Assembly (NCBI RefSeq): GCF_020443565.1
Contig: NZ_JAIZZN010000009.1
Coordinates: 88,457-152,456, forward strand
DNA: 64,000 nucleotides
Reading direction: 5' to 3'
Source: Clostridium sp. CS001
GTDB lineage: Bacteria > Bacillota > Clostridia > Clostridiales > Clostridiaceae
The translations under genes and the position numbers were made by a program. Under the pieces are notes generated by a model that was not told where the DNA came from, searched no databases, and was given only the letters and a program-made list of their open reading frames with translations. Shown in pieces: positions 38,435 through 48,212 of the stretch; position 1 is the stretch's first letter; each line of letters starts with the position of its first letter.

Positions 38435-38470
38435 AAATAGCCTCCCCTATAATATTGCAAAAAATCTCTT

Positions 38471-39928
38471 TTAGAAATTGTCTTTATTTTTACCAATTAC
38501 CAAGCTAGATTTTCCTCCAAACTTTGTAATCTCCTCTTTAGGAAGGTTTAATTCCGTGCTTAGAATATCTACAACTCTTGAAGTGCAAAAACCAGCTTGA
38601 CATCTTCCCATTCCAGTCCTTGTTCTTTTTTTAACTCCATCAATAGTTTTAGCTCCTAGTGGTCTTCTAATTGCATCCTTTATTTCACCCTCAGTAACTA
38701 CTTCGCATCTACACACTACTTTTCCATATTCAGGATTACTCTTTATAAGAGCATCTCTTTGAACATTATTAAGTTCCCTAAATCTCACAATGCCTTTTCT
38801 TGTGCTTATGAAATTCTCTTTTAGAGTGGCTTTCAAAATATCCCTTGCCATGGTAGCAACCATTTCTGCAATTGCCGGTGCAGAAGTTAACCCTGGGGAG
38901 TCAATACTTGCAACATTTATAAATCCAGGCGAATTTTTCACTTCACCAATTATAAAATCATCATTTTTATTTTTAGCCCTTAAGCCTGAAAAAGAAGTGA
39001 TAATTTGATTTGTTGGTATGCTTTCTATACTTAACCTAGCTTTATCAATAATTTCATCTAAGCCCTCTTTGGTAGTATCCAAGTTTTCTTTTTCATCTAC
39101 ATCTATGGCGTTTGGTCCTATAAGTAAATTTCCATCAACTGTGGGCGTAACTAATACTCCTTTTCCTAGCTTTGTAGGTAATTGAAATATAGTTTTTGTA
39201 ACCAAATTCCCCACAGCTTTGTCAAATAAGCAGTACTCACCTTTCTTAGGTAAAATACTAAACTTTTCATCAGAAATAAAATTATTTATTACATCTGAAT
39301 ACAAACCAGCTGCATTTATAATTACTTTCCCTTCTATAATAGATATGACGTCTTTAGACTCATGTTTATTTATTAACAAACTATACCCATCATGAATCTT
39401 TTTAATGTCCACCACCTTAGCCCCAAACTTAAATTCCACACCATTAATAAAAGAGTTTTCAGCCATGGCTATATTCATTTCATAAGGACAAACTATCCCT
39501 CCTGTTGGTGCAAATAAGGCTGCTACTACTTTTTTAGAGACATTCGGTTCCATTTCTCTAGTTTCTTCCCCTGTTAATATTTGAAGACCAGGAACTCCAT
39601 TAATTTCACCTTGTTTCTTAAGTAATTCTAGGTTTTCTTTATCAGCCTCATCAAAGCATAGAACTAAAGATCCATTTTTCTTAAATGGAAAATCAAGCTC
39701 CTTTGACAACCTATCAAACATAGCGTTGCCTTTAGCATTTAATCTACCTTTAAAAGTATTTGGCTCTGCATCAAAGCCCGCATGAACAATTGCACTGTTA
39801 GCTTTTGTTGTTCCAGAAGCTACATCTATTTCTTTTTCCACTACTATTACCTTCAAATTGTATTTGCTAATTTCTCTAGCTACAGATGCACCTATAATTC
39901 CTGCTCCAATAATTATTACATCATACAT
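38471..39928 (-). CDS. glpA: Anaerobic glycerol-3-phosphate dehydrogenase (GlpA-like), copy 2
   Basis: 485 residues, full paralogue of copy 1: YDVIIIGAGIIGASVAREIS, KGEYCLF, SFSGLRAKNKNDDFIIGEV and the C-terminal [2Fe-2S] domain CRCEVVTEGEIKDAIRRPLG with RCQAGFC. Start ATG 39928 has AGAGGAG upstream. The frame continues in front of it through the REP-like repeat, but that part lacks coding character. Confidence 0.88.
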   Translation of the reverse strand: MYDVIIIGAGIIGASVAREISKYNLKVIVVEKEIDVASGTTKANSAIVHAGFDAEPNTFKGRLNAKGNAMFDRLSKELDFPFKKNGSLVLCFDEADKENLELLKKQGEINGVPGLQILTGEETREMEPNVSKKVVAALFAPTGGIVCPYEMNIAMAENSFINGVEFKFGAKVVDIKKIHDGYSLLINKHESKDVISIIEGKVIINAAGLYSDVINNFISDEKFSILPKKGEYCLFDKAVGNLVTKTIFQLPTKLGKGVLVTPTVDGNLLIGPNAIDVDEKENLDTTKEGLDEIIDKARLSIESIPTNQIITSFSGLRAKNKNDDFIIGEVKNSPGFINVASIDSPGLTSAPAIAEMVATMARDILKATLKENFISTRKGIVRFRELNNVQRDALIKSNPEYGKVVCRCEVVTEGEIKDAIRRPLGAKTIDGVKKRTRTGMGRCQAGFCTSRVVDILSTELNLPKEEITKFGGKSSLVIGKNKDNF

Positions 39929-39950
39929 TAAATAATCACTCCTCTTTATA

Positions 39951-39984
39951 GTGCCACCCACGTGGCAAGTGGCAAAAGTGACAA
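39951..39984 (-). repeat. REP-like palindromic repeat, copy 4 (extended)
   Basis: 24-base core at 39951-39974 in inverted orientation to copies 1-3, followed by AAAGTGACAA, which is also present next to copy 5. It lies in the untranslated leader of glpA copy 2. Confidence 0.85.
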
Positions 39985-40045
39985 CCTCTAGTATATAGAT
40001 GTTATCCACAGTCACTTCCGCAAGCTATTTCATATATAATAAAAA

Positions 40046-40101
40046 ACAAAAAACCACAATTAAAGTATAAAACTCTAATTGTGGCTCTCAAATTCTCGGC
40101 C
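40046..40101 (-). promoter_or_regulatory. GlpP-type antitermination leader 4 (before glpA copy 2)
   Basis: Reverse strand GGCCGAGAATTTGAGAGCC overlaps a terminator CCACAATTA/TAATTGTGG with T6, almost identical to leader 2. The REP-like repeat sits between it and the start codon. Confidence 0.72.
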
Positions 40102-40388
40102 AAAATATCTTATTAAGATAACTATACCATAAACTTATAAAATAATCAATACTTCTAATTATGAATAATTTCAATATTATTCTATCTTTATTATTTTGAT
40201 ACATTTCGGTAGCACAAAGCAAATACCCCCTCTGCTTTATTTGTAAGCTTATCTTTTTTATATACCATACATATGATAGTATTATCTTGTGCTACTTTTA
40301 CTGTTATTGCTAGCATATAGTATATGATGACATGGATTATTATCATTATATAACTTACCACTTTCTATTCCCTAAGGAGATGAGTAAC
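40102..40388. other. Divergent promoter region between the glycerol cluster and the YerB-like gene
   Basis: No gene. A separated inverted repeat GTAGCACAA (40209-40217) and TTGTGCTAC (40287-40295) is the only structure seen. Promoters of both divergent units must lie here. Confidence 0.4.
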
Positions 40389-41414
40389 TTGAAAAATAAT
40401 TCTAAACTATTATTATGTCTAATTATTACAATAAGCTTTATTGCTACAGGGTGCACTAAAAAGTCTGAATCTAACACTATTCCAAATCAGTCAGCCCCTG
40501 CCAAAACATCACCACCTGTTAGTAATCTACAAAAATATTTTTCTGCCTATACAGGTGAAGAAGTAAAAAAAGAAGTTTTAGATAACATTGCTGTGCTTGC
40601 AATAGTTGAAAACTCAGTAAATGCAAGACCTCAATCAGGCCTAAATAATGCAGATATTGTATATGAAACCTTGGCTGAAGGAGGCATACCTAGATTTATT
40701 GCGTTATTTCAAAAGAATAAGGCTGAAAAGGTAGGCCCAATTAGAAGCGCTAGATCTTATTTCCTTGATATTTCTAAAGAATATAACCTGCCCTTTGCCC
40801 ACTGTGGTGGAAGTGAAGAGGCACTGATTGAAATAAAAAATGAAAATTTAATGAGTATGAATGAAATGGCATATGGGTCAACTTACTGGAGAGATAACGA
40901 GCGCACGGCTCCCCATAACCTTTATACCTCCACTGAAGAGTTAAGAGAGCTTGTTAAAACAAAAAACTTTATTAAAGCTCCTACTGTAAAATTAAAATTT
41001 GATAAGAGCTATTGGGAAAGTGATAAACTTTCACAAGCTACTGATGTACTTTTGAAAATAAATAAATTTTACACTACTAGTTATACCTATAAGGATGGTC
41101 TTTATTATAAAAGCATGGATGGAACTACTTCAACTAATAAAGAGGACAAACTTCCATTAGCTTTTAAGAACATAGTAGTACAAATAACCTCTATTAAATT
41201 GCAATCAGATGGAAATCATATAGACATCGCCCTTGTAGGCCAAGGTAATGGTTACGTTATTAGCAATGGTAAATTTACAAAAATGCACTGGTCCAAAAAA
41301 GATTCTGCTTCCCAAACTCATTTAACAGATGATCAGGGTAATGATTTGCCATTAAGCCCTGGGAACACTTGGTGGAACATCGTAGATGAAAATACCGTTA
41401 TTGATATCAAATAG
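40389..41414 (+). CDS. DUF3048 lipoprotein (YerB-like)
   Basis: About 341 residues. Lipobox FIATGC gives a membrane-anchored extracellular protein. The family core is clear: NSVNARPQSGLNNADIVYET, LAEGGIPRFIALFQ, GPIRSARSYFLDISKEY and a C-terminal NTWWNIVD. Its function is not established; Bacillus YerB is the reference. The start is probably TTG 40389 because AAGGAG lies 9 bases before it, while the ATG at 40380 touches that site directly. Confidence 0.88.
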   Translation: MKNNSKLLLCLIITISFIATGCTKKSESNTIPNQSAPAKTSPPVSNLQKYFSAYTGEEVKKEVLDNIAVLAIVENSVNARPQSGLNNADIVYETLAEGGIPRFIALFQKNKAEKVGPIRSARSYFLDISKEYNLPFAHCGGSEEALIEIKNENLMSMNEMAYGSTYWRDNERTAPHNLYTSTEELRELVKTKNFIKAPTVKLKFDKSYWESDKLSQATDVLLKINKFYTTSYTYKDGLYYKSMDGTTSTNKEDKLPLAFKNIVVQITSIKLQSDGNHIDIALVGQGNGYVISNGKFTKMHWSKKDSASQTHLTDDQGNDLPLSPGNTWWNIVDENTVIDIK

Positions 41415-41440
41415 GTTATAGATTTTTATTAAGCATATGA

Positions 41441-41487
41441 AAAAGTCCTGCAACTTAGCGTGTACGCTTATAGGTTGCAGGACTTTT
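41441..41487. terminator. Bidirectional terminator between YerB-like gene and lon
   Basis: Stem AAAAGTCCTGCAAC with GTTGCAGGACTTTT; it can serve both converging genes. Confidence 0.85.
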
Positions 41488-41539
41488 ATGTGTTTGTTAA
41501 TCATAACTCACTTAACTTACCATGAGTAATACATATTAT

Positions 41540-43942
41540 TTACTGACTTACGTGAAGTTCCGCCATTTTCCCAGTGCTACCTGGTACCAAGAAATTCAAT
41601 TTAGGTAGTTCAATTCCTATAGTTTCCTTAATAACATCTTCAATAGTTTCTACAAGAATGAATTCTAATTCCTTTTGTACATCCTTTGGAATGTCTGTTA
41701 TATCTTTTTCATTTTCTTTTGGCAGTATTATTCTTTTAATTCCTGCACGATGAGCAGCTAACACTTTTTCTTTAATTCCACCAACAGGCATCACTGCACC
41801 TCTTAAGGAAATCTCACCAGTCATTGCAAGATTCGGATCCACTGGATACCCAGTAACTAGGGACGCAATACTTGTAAATAAGCCTACCCCTGCAGATGGA
41901 CCATCTTTTGGAATAGATCCAGCCGGTACATGAATGTGCAAATCATATTTATTAAATTCAAGCCCCTTTTGATTGAAAGCTAGTCTTGATCTAATTAAAC
42001 TTTGAGAAATCTTAGCTGATTCCTTCATTACATCTCCAAGTTGTCCTGTTAGGATTAGTTCTCCCTTTCCTGGCATCATTGCACCCTCAATAAATAATAT
42101 GTCTCCTCCAACTGGTGTCCAAGCGAGGCCTGTTACAACTCCTGGTGGATTAATTTTATTTACCCTAGCATGACTTGCAACTTCATGCCCTAAAATATCA
42201 AAGAGCATGTCTTCCTTTATTACGTATGGTAACTCAACGCTTTTTTCAACTATCTTTTCTGAAACAACTCTTGTTACTGCAGATATCTGACGTTTTAGCG
42301 ACCTTACTCCAGCTTCTCTTGTGTATTTTTCTATTATAACTTTTAAAGTTTCATCCTCAAATTGCAGTTTATCATTACTTAATCCATTTTCCTCTAGAAC
42401 TGACTCTACCAAATGATCCTTTGCAATATGGAACTTTTCATTGCTTGTATAACTACTAATATCTATAACTTCCATACGATCTACAAGTGGTCCTGGAATA
42501 CCTTTTAGTGAATTTGCTGTAGCAATAAAGAATACATCTGATAAATCATAAGGTACTTCTAGGTAATGATCTGCAAAGGCATTATTTTGCTCAGGATCTA
42601 AAACTTCTAACAATGCACTAGTTGGGTCTCCGTTTGTAGATGAGGTTAACTTGTCCACTTCGTCTAATATAAATACGGGATTGCTTTCACCAGCTTTTTT
42701 CATTCCTTGAATTATTCTTCCTGGCAATGCTCCTATATAAGTTCTTCTATGTCCTCTAATTTCAGCTTCGTCACGAACTCCACCAAGACTTACCCTAACA
42801 TATTTACGTCCTAAGGCCTCTGCTATACTTTTACCTAAACTAGTTTTACCCGTTCCTGGAGGTCCCACTAGTAATAAAATTGAACCTTGTCTATTTTGTT
42901 TTAACTTCATTACAGTTATGTGTTGAATTATACGTTTCTTTACTTTTTCAAGTCCGTAATGCTTATCATCTAATATCCTTCTGGATTCCTTAATATCAAT
43001 GTCTTTAATCTCACTTTTACCCCATGGAAGCTTTGTTAACAAATCCAAATAGTTTTGAATTACGTTACTTTCTGAACTATTTGGATTTTGACGTTCTAGT
43101 TTACTAAGTTCCCCTAATGCCGCTTCTTTAACTTCATCCGACATACCTGCTGCTTCTATTAATTCTTTATATCCTTTTTTCTTTTTTCCCTCACTACTAT
43201 CTTTTTCATTTAATTCTTCTTGAATAACCTGTAGTTGCTTGCGAAGCATAGATTCTCTATGATTCTTATTGATATCCTCATTAAACTTTAATGCCATTTC
43301 TAATTGAAATTCTATAGATTTCTTATGCAGTATTAATAAATCTAAAAACTTCAAACTTCTCTTTTGTAATGAACGTATTTCCAGAAATGCTTGTCTCTCT
43401 TCACTTGATAGATTCACATAAGGGATTAAGTATGCAATAACATCAGAAACATTATCTATTTTATTAATATACTCAACATAAGTCTCAGATCCTCTAAAGT
43501 TTTTACTGATTCCAGTAGTTAATTTCTTTATAGACTCTAACATTTGCTGCTCATTTTTTTCATCTAAGTCCATGATATCAGGAATAAGTTTATAAGTAGC
43601 TCTAAAATTATAACCATCCTCAGTTAAATTTTCTACTTCTACTCTTTCTAAAAAATCTATACTATATTCATAAGAATCTTTCAGTTCTTTTCTATTTTTT
43701 ATTTTAATTAGTGCCCCAACTGTATAAAGATTATTCTTTTCACTTACTTCTTCATCTATTGCTTCATCTGTGTTTTCTTTCATTGTTAATGCAATAGCAT
43801 AAAAATCGTCTTTCTCCACTCTGTGGTAAAATTCATTATTAATATCTCCACTTAATATTACCTTAATATCTTTTCCCTGAAACATGACTAAATTTGGTAT
43901 AATCACTACAGGTAAATCTTTGCTGTTATTTAGTTCATTCAT
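41540..43942 (-). CDS. lon: ATP-dependent protease LonA
   Basis: 800 residues: N-terminal substrate-binding domain ([20 protein letters not shown]), coiled-coil, AAA+ module with Walker [14 protein letters not shown] and Walker [10 protein letters not shown], then the protease domain with the catalytic Ser in [12 protein letters not shown] and Lys in [14 protein letters not shown]. It degrades misfolded and regulatory proteins in the cytosol. Complete, single gene, GGAGG ribosome site. No heat-shock operator was recognised in the short upstream gap. Confidence 0.96.
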   Translation of the reverse strand: MNELNNSKDLPVVIIPNLVMFQGKDIKVILSGDINNEFYHRVEKDDFYAIALTMKENTDEAIDEEVSEKNNLYTVGALIKIKNRKELKDSYEYSIDFLERVEVENLTEDGYNFRATYKLIPDIMDLDEKNEQQMLESIKKLTTGISKNFRGSETYVEYINKIDNVSDVIAYLIPYVNLSSEERQAFLEIRSLQKRSLKFLDLLILHKKSIEFQLEMALKFNEDINKNHRESMLRKQLQVIQEELNEKDSSEGKKKKGYKELIEAAGMSDEVKEAALGELSKLERQNPNSSESNVIQNYLDLLTKLPWGKSEIKDIDIKESRRILDDKHYGLEKVKKRIIQHITVMKLKQNRQGSILLLVGPPGTGKTSLGKSIAEALGRKYVRVSLGGVRDEAEIRGHRRTYIGALPGRIIQGMKKAGESNPVFILDEVDKLTSSTNGDPTSALLEVLDPEQNNAFADHYLEVPYDLSDVFFIATANSLKGIPGPLVDRMEVIDISSYTSNEKFHIAKDHLVESVLEENGLSNDKLQFEDETLKVIIEKYTREAGVRSLKRQISAVTRVVSEKIVEKSVELPYVIKEDMLFDILGHEVASHARVNKINPPGVVTGLAWTPVGGDILFIEGAMMPGKGELILTGQLGDVMKESAKISQSLIRSRLAFNQKGLEFNKYDLHIHVPAGSIPKDGPSAGVGLFTSIASLVTGYPVDPNLAMTGEISLRGAVMPVGGIKEKVLAAHRAGIKRIILPKENEKDITDIPKDVQKELEFILVETIEDVIKETIGIELPKLNFLVPGSTGKMAELHVSQ

Positions 43943-44059
43943 CTTAATTCCTCCATATGTTGTTCCTATTATTTTTTAATAAAATATTTTCTAGAAACCG
44001 ATTTAATTAGTTTTTATTAACCTAACTTTATATCTAATTTATGAGTTGTACTTTACTTG

Positions 44060-44476
44060 TTACTTGATCTTAAGTAAAATGCTTATTAAAATATTTATCT
44101 CACCATCATCAAGGCTTTCTAACATTTTCGCTACTAATCTTTTAACTTCTAGATCCTCAAATCTGGCTATGCATTCTCCCCTCTCAGTAAGATATATATA
44201 TTGTACCCTTCCATCTTCCGCACATTGTTTTTTATAAACACAATCTAGTTTTATAAATTTCTTAACCATTTCTGTAATTGATGGTTTAGACAAATTTAAA
44301 ATTTCTGCAAGACCACTAATTGTAATAGAATCATATTTTCCGATTTTCTTTATATATTCAATTTGACGAAGGGTTAATTCTGACATATTAAGTTCATCTA
44401 TTAGCTTACAAGAACATTCTCCTTTTACTTTCATAAGACTACTGTAAGTCTCATATAAATGTCTATTGGTATCCAA
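44060..44476 (-). CDS. MarR-family regulator
   Basis: 138 residues: ELTLRQIEYIKKIGKYDSIT, ISGLAEILNLSKPSITEMVK and the wing KKQCAEDGRVQYIYLTERGE. Start is TTG 44476 with AAGGTGATGA in front. An inverted repeat TTAGG-N5-CCTAA (44501-44515) about 25 bases upstream could be its operator. Target genes not evident; lon starts 117 bases past its stop in the same direction. Confidence 0.85.
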   Translation of the reverse strand: MDTNRHLYETYSSLMKVKGECSCKLIDELNMSELTLRQIEYIKKIGKYDSITISGLAEILNLSKPSITEMVKKFIKLDCVYKKQCAEDGRVQYIYLTERGECIARFEDLEVKRLVAKMLESLDDGEINILISILLKIK

Positions 44477-44617
44477 ATCATCACCTTGCCTTTTATTTAG
44501 TTAGGCTTTCCCTAATATTATTTTAACCCTTATTGGGTGGTTTGTCAAACTTTAATGCCATAAGAACCTCATAAATATAAAGTCGAAGTATTTTAAAAAT
44601 AATGAGTTAATTTATAA

Positions 44618-45088
44618 CTATGTTAATATTGGGATAATATATTTATCCTTTATAAATATATTATATAAGTGTTCAGCTGCATGATCTAATCCTGTTTCAT
44701 GCATAGTAACATATTGTTTTAACATATCATCTACAGATATTAAATCTATTAATTTACTACAATGAATATCATATTTATAACTAACATAATTATAAACTTT
44801 TCCTATCCAATAAAGCTTATTACCATAATAATATTTATCTTTGTCACTTTTAGGATAATCAACATTCTCTAACAAATCTCGTATTGCAACTGCACCTATT
44901 TTACCTATCCAATGTGGATGTCCTTGCTCTACTTTTTTTCTGTGTGTTGATTTCATGAAGCATTTAATCATCCAAGGTATATCTATATTAGGAAGAAGAC
45001 TGCTTCCATCTTGAAATGTAGATATCATTTGTTTTTCAACATCAGTAAAATAAACTTCATCATAAATAACATATTTATTATTATTCAC
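44618..45088 (-). CDS. Partner protein of a DUF3990-type locus, possible antitoxin-like
   Basis: 156 residues, no signal peptide. IGAVAIRDLLEN and KLYWIGKVYNYVSYKYD followed by CSKLIDL and VTMHETGLDHAAEHL match, from memory, proteins encoded beside DUF3990 genes (YWIGYIYRYW-type motif). Start is GTG 45088, overlapping the previous stop by one base (TAGTG) with AGGAGG upstream, hence translationally coupled. Activity unknown. Confidence 0.55.
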   Translation of the reverse strand: MNNNKYVIYDEVYFTDVEKQMISTFQDGSSLLPNIDIPWMIKCFMKSTHRKKVEQGHPHWIGKIGAVAIRDLLENVDYPKSDKDKYYYGNKLYWIGKVYNYVSYKYDIHCSKLIDLISVDDMLKQYVTMHETGLDHAAEHLYNIFIKDKYIIPILT

Positions 45089-45450
45089 TATGCTCTTCCT
45101 CCTAATAAATCCCGTACAAAAGTTTTTCCATTATTGAAACTCTCACGTAATAATTGTCTGAAATAAAATCTGGCTGTTCTATCATTTAACAAATAATCAT
45201 CATATAACTCATTAGCACTGCATAATTCACTACTTATATAACTAATTCTTTCAAATGATTTATTACTAATTAAAACAAACTGTATACCTAATTTACCTAA
45301 GTGTAGTGCATCAGATAATACTTCTAAAGCTAATTGGTTTGATAAAAAATTTTCAGCTATTTGAAAATAACTATCATCTGCTCTATATCCATATAGTGGC
45401 TTTTTAACTAATCCTATACTACCATGATAAATAGTTTTTATATTATCCAT
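45088..45450 (-). CDS. DUF3990-family protein with central deletion
   Basis: 120 residues. It begins like DUF3990 proteins (TIYHGSIGLVKKPLYG) and jumps immediately to their C-terminal part (YRADDSYFQIAENFLSNQLA, LHLGKLGIQFVLISNKSFER). The intervening region of intact members, which has the D-x-G-x-G-FY motif of a possible ADP-ribosyltransferase fold, is missing in frame. It is probably an inactivated toxin-like protein whose reading frame survived. ATG 45450 behind GAGGAG. Confidence 0.6.
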   Translation of the reverse strand: MDNIKTIYHGSIGLVKKPLYGYRADDSYFQIAENFLSNQLALEVLSDALHLGKLGIQFVLISNKSFERISYISSELCSANELYDDYLLNDRTARFYFRQLLRESFNNGKTFVRDLLGGRA

Positions 45451-45534
45451 ATCTTTTACTCCTCGCAAACAAAATCATTTCCTTTAGTTCTATGTTAATT
45501 AATATTATTATACTATAAAGATATTAAGACATAA

Positions 45535-45666
45535 CTACTTACTTTTCAAATTAATATTTCTTATTATTAATTTAACAGAAAATATTATTACTAAAACAAA
45601 TCCTATAAATGATATTATATTACATATTGTATACCATAAGTTACCCTTACATAAGCTTATTGTCAT
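45535..45666 (-). CDS. Small one-helix membrane protein, doubtful
   Basis: 43 codons with one hydrophobic segment (IISFIGFVLVIIFSVKLII). The ATG overlaps the 3' end of the CPBP gene by 20 bases and has no ribosome site of its own, so translation would depend on re-initiation. Could be chance. Confidence 0.3.
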   Translation of the reverse strand: MTISLCKGNLWYTICNIISFIGFVLVIIFSVKLIIRNINLKSK

Positions 45667-46378
45667 ATAAATATATTTGAACTTTTGATTTGAACATAAA
45701 GTAAAAAAATGTTCCAATTGCAATATAAAGTCCAATGTAACCGAAAGAATAATCTAAGATAGCATGGATTAGAATTGGTATCCATAATGTTTTGCTTTTT
45801 TCTTGAAGATAGATGAAATACCAGCCCATTGCAATCCCACCACCAATTTCATTGAGCATTCCAGATAAAAATTGACTGGTATCTAAATTATTAAGAAGTG
45901 AAGGTAATATTGCATGACATATTCCCCATAACACACCACTTAAGATTATTGCCATTACTTTTGAATTATCTTTTAATTTATTATACAAAAAACCACGATA
46001 AATAAATTCTTCTCCAAATCCGACAACTACAAGAAAAAAGAAAAATTTATAAAGACCAGTTATGGTAAAATCATTGTGCAGAAAAAAGAATGTAATCATA
46101 ACCGCTAATAAAGAAAAAGTTTCTTTTTTACTTTGAAAACACAATCCATAATCATTTAAATATTTCCTGCTTATAATTATCAAGATAGTAGGTAGTAATA
46201 GCATAACACAATAATCACCTACAAACCTCATGATAATATTATCCCAGGCAATATTATCTAGCTTAATAAGCATATTATTCTTAATAAAAAAATTCATAAT
46301 TATATATAACCAAGCAAACTCAAAAATACCTACTGCCATGGGTATCACAATGTATTTTTCATCTTTTAATCTTTTCAT
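45647..46378 (-). CDS. CPBP-family intramembrane metalloprotease
   Basis: 243 residues, about seven membrane segments. Abi/CPBP motifs: GEEFIYRGFLY (EExxxR) near residue 122, ILSGVLWGICHA (motif 2 His) and HAILDYSFGY (motif 3 HxxxD-like). These enzymes cleave within membranes; bacterial members are linked to bacteriocin immunity or protein processing. No bacteriocin gene is visible nearby. Ribosome site is weak (GGGGG). Confidence 0.85.
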   Translation of the reverse strand: MKRLKDEKYIVIPMAVGIFEFAWLYIIMNFFIKNNMLIKLDNIAWDNIIMRFVGDYCVMLLLPTILIIISRKYLNDYGLCFQSKKETFSLLAVMITFFFLHNDFTITGLYKFFFFLVVVGFGEEFIYRGFLYNKLKDNSKVMAIILSGVLWGICHAILPSLLNNLDTSQFLSGMLNEIGGGIAMGWYFIYLQEKSKTLWIPILIHAILDYSFGYIGLYIAIGTFFYFMFKSKVQIYLYDNKLM

Positions 46379-46532
46379 ATCTATTCCCCCACAATGGAAA
46401 CTAAAGTTATTTAGTCACAAATCTAAAAATACAATTCTGAATCTCAAGTAAAATAATTACACTTGTCCTTTATATTAACACTTAGGCTTAAAGTTGTAAA
46501 TAACTTCATTAACTATTTAGATTACTTGTAAT

Positions 46533-46574
46533 TTGATTTAAATCACATTAAATCTGCAAAGTAATGGGTATAAT
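46533..46574 (+). promoter_or_regulatory. FNR/CRP-type promoter of the DUF2249 gene
   Basis: TTGATTTAAATCAC (46533-46546) is an FNR-like palindrome; TATAAT is at 46569-46574. The palindrome centre is at -41.5 from the predicted start, identical geometry to the ferredoxin promoter at 23.9 kb. Confidence 0.65.
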
Positions 46575-46622
46575 ATTATTTATAGAAACAATGATATTAA
46601 AAGCGATAAGGAGGATTTAACT

Positions 46623-46856
46623 ATGTCAAACTTTACTGCCAGTGTTGATGCTCGGATTTATGAACCTAAGGACAAACATGCCGTTATTTTTAAAACTTTT
46701 GGAGATTTAGCACCTAATGAAAAAATGGAGCTTGTAAATGATCATGATCCTCGTCCACTACATTATCAATTTTTGGCTGAACTTCCTGAGAAGTTTGAGT
46801 GGGAATACTTAGAGGAAGGCCCTGAAGTATGGAGAGTTGCTATAACAAAAAAATAG
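46623..46856 (+). CDS. DUF2249 protein
   Basis: 77 residues covered by the DUF2249 fold: HAVIFKTFGDLAPNEKMELV, NDHDPRPLHYQF and FEWEYLEEGPEVWRVAITK. This TusA-like family is often found with hemerythrin, hybrid-cluster and nitric-oxide related genes. AAGGAGG precedes the ATG. Single gene with terminator; the FNR-like site suggests induction under anaerobic or nitrosative conditions. Confidence 0.88.
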   Translation: MSNFTASVDARIYEPKDKHAVIFKTFGDLAPNEKMELVNDHDPRPLHYQFLAELPEKFEWEYLEEGPEVWRVAITKK

Positions 46857-46861
46857 ACTAC

Positions 46862-46896
46862 AAAGGCGATGATATAGAATTATCATCGCCTTTATA
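46862..46896 (+). terminator. Terminator of the DUF2249 gene
   Basis: Stem AAAGGCGATGAT with ATCATCGCCTTT. Confidence 0.8.
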
Positions 46897-46931
46897 GCCT
46901 AGATTAGTATTATTAACTTTCTCAATCCAAC

Positions 46932-47921
46932 TTACAATTTCATAGTTTGTTTATTTGTAATTGACCCAACATAGCTTAAGAATTCATCATATTCTGCAAT
47001 CTCATTATCGAATAATTCTTTTGAAACGCTAGTTATTTCATTATTAAGAATTGACTGCATATCTATGGAAGTTCTATAGATTAAACTAGCATTACCTATA
47101 AATCTCACCTTATATTCTTCTTCACTATTTTTTTCAACAACGCACTTTATCATTCCGCCATCATTATATACATTAATTTCAGAATTGTAACGCGCTTCAT
47201 CTTTTAAGCAAGTAACTATACTTGCTGCTGTCATTCCAGTTCCGCAAGATTTAGTGAGCCCTACTCCACGTTCATAGGTTTTAACATAAATGCTATTTTC
47301 GTCTAATATTTTAACAAAGTTCACATTGACTCCACTGGGAAAAATACTCTTTAATGTATTTGCCCTACGCCCAATATCTAGTATAGTATCACTATTAAAC
47401 TCATCTACAATGGTTACTACATGAGGATTTGTTATACTTACCCCTGTAAATTCAAGCTTTTCTGATAGCTCATCTATTTTACTAAAAATGAATTGTGATG
47501 ATGAACCCTTCATAGGTAAACTATTTATATCAAAATCCACCGTATTTATTTCAATCTCAACCGTTTGGATATCCTTAAAGATATTTTCAGCTTTTTGTAC
47601 AATATAATTTGCTTTCATAGTTTCTACATTTATTTTGTCCATATTTAGAAGCTCCATTACATATCTACCTACGCATCTTAAACCATTTCCACACATCTCT
47701 GCTTCTGAACCATCCAAGTTAAAAATTCTCATTTTAGCATCATACTTCAAGCTTTTTTGAACAAACAATATGCCATCAGCACCAATAAGTCCCTTTCTAT
47801 CACATAGCACAACGGCCATTTTTTCTCTATCATCTTCACTAATATTATAATCATTAGTTAACTCATCAATTAAGACAAAATCATTGCCAGTACCATGACA
47901 TTTTATTATATTAATATTCAT
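46932..47921 (-). CDS. dapF: Diaminopimelate epimerase with C-terminal extension
   Basis: 329 residues. The two catalytic Cys lie in AEMCGNGLRCVGRY and KSCGTGMTAAS; CHGTGNDFVLID and ITNPHVVTIVDE also match. It interconverts LL- and meso-diaminopimelate for lysine and peptidoglycan. DapF normally ends near the VRFIGNASLIYRTSID stretch; here about 48 further residues of unknown role follow. ATG 47921 chosen because GGGAG is 9 bases before it; GTG 47930 touches that site. Confidence 0.88.
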   Translation of the reverse strand: MNINIIKCHGTGNDFVLIDELTNDYNISEDDREKMAVVLCDRKGLIGADGILFVQKSLKYDAKMRIFNLDGSEAEMCGNGLRCVGRYVMELLNMDKINVETMKANYIVQKAENIFKDIQTVEIEINTVDFDINSLPMKGSSSQFIFSKIDELSEKLEFTGVSITNPHVVTIVDEFNSDTILDIGRRANTLKSIFPSGVNVNFVKILDENSIYVKTYERGVGLTKSCGTGMTAASIVTCLKDEARYNSEINVYNDGGMIKCVVEKNSEEEYKVRFIGNASLIYRTSIDMQSILNNEITSVSKELFDNEIAEYDEFLSYVGSITNKQTMKL

Positions 47922-48212
47922 TTCCTTCACTCCCTAAATGAATTTGTTACTTTAAGTGTACACGATAAATATAGGGAAATCAAGAAGCTGACATGCCATT
48001 CTTATAATGCTTTACCATAACTTCCTCCACTATTCATTGCATAATAAGCATCTATTATGGTAATAATTCTTGATTGAAGTGACATTTTTTACGATTATAA
48101 AACCTTTTTGACTTATTAAATACAGTCTCATCTATATTCAGTTTAATTGACTTTATATGGCACTTAGCATATAATAAATTGAATTAAAAAGCTATCTTTT
48201 GGGAGGCTCAGA

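Noticed and set aside
47922..48212. M-box magnesium riboswitch before mgtE
   Set aside because: No conserved M-box core sequences or terminator found in the 280 bases.
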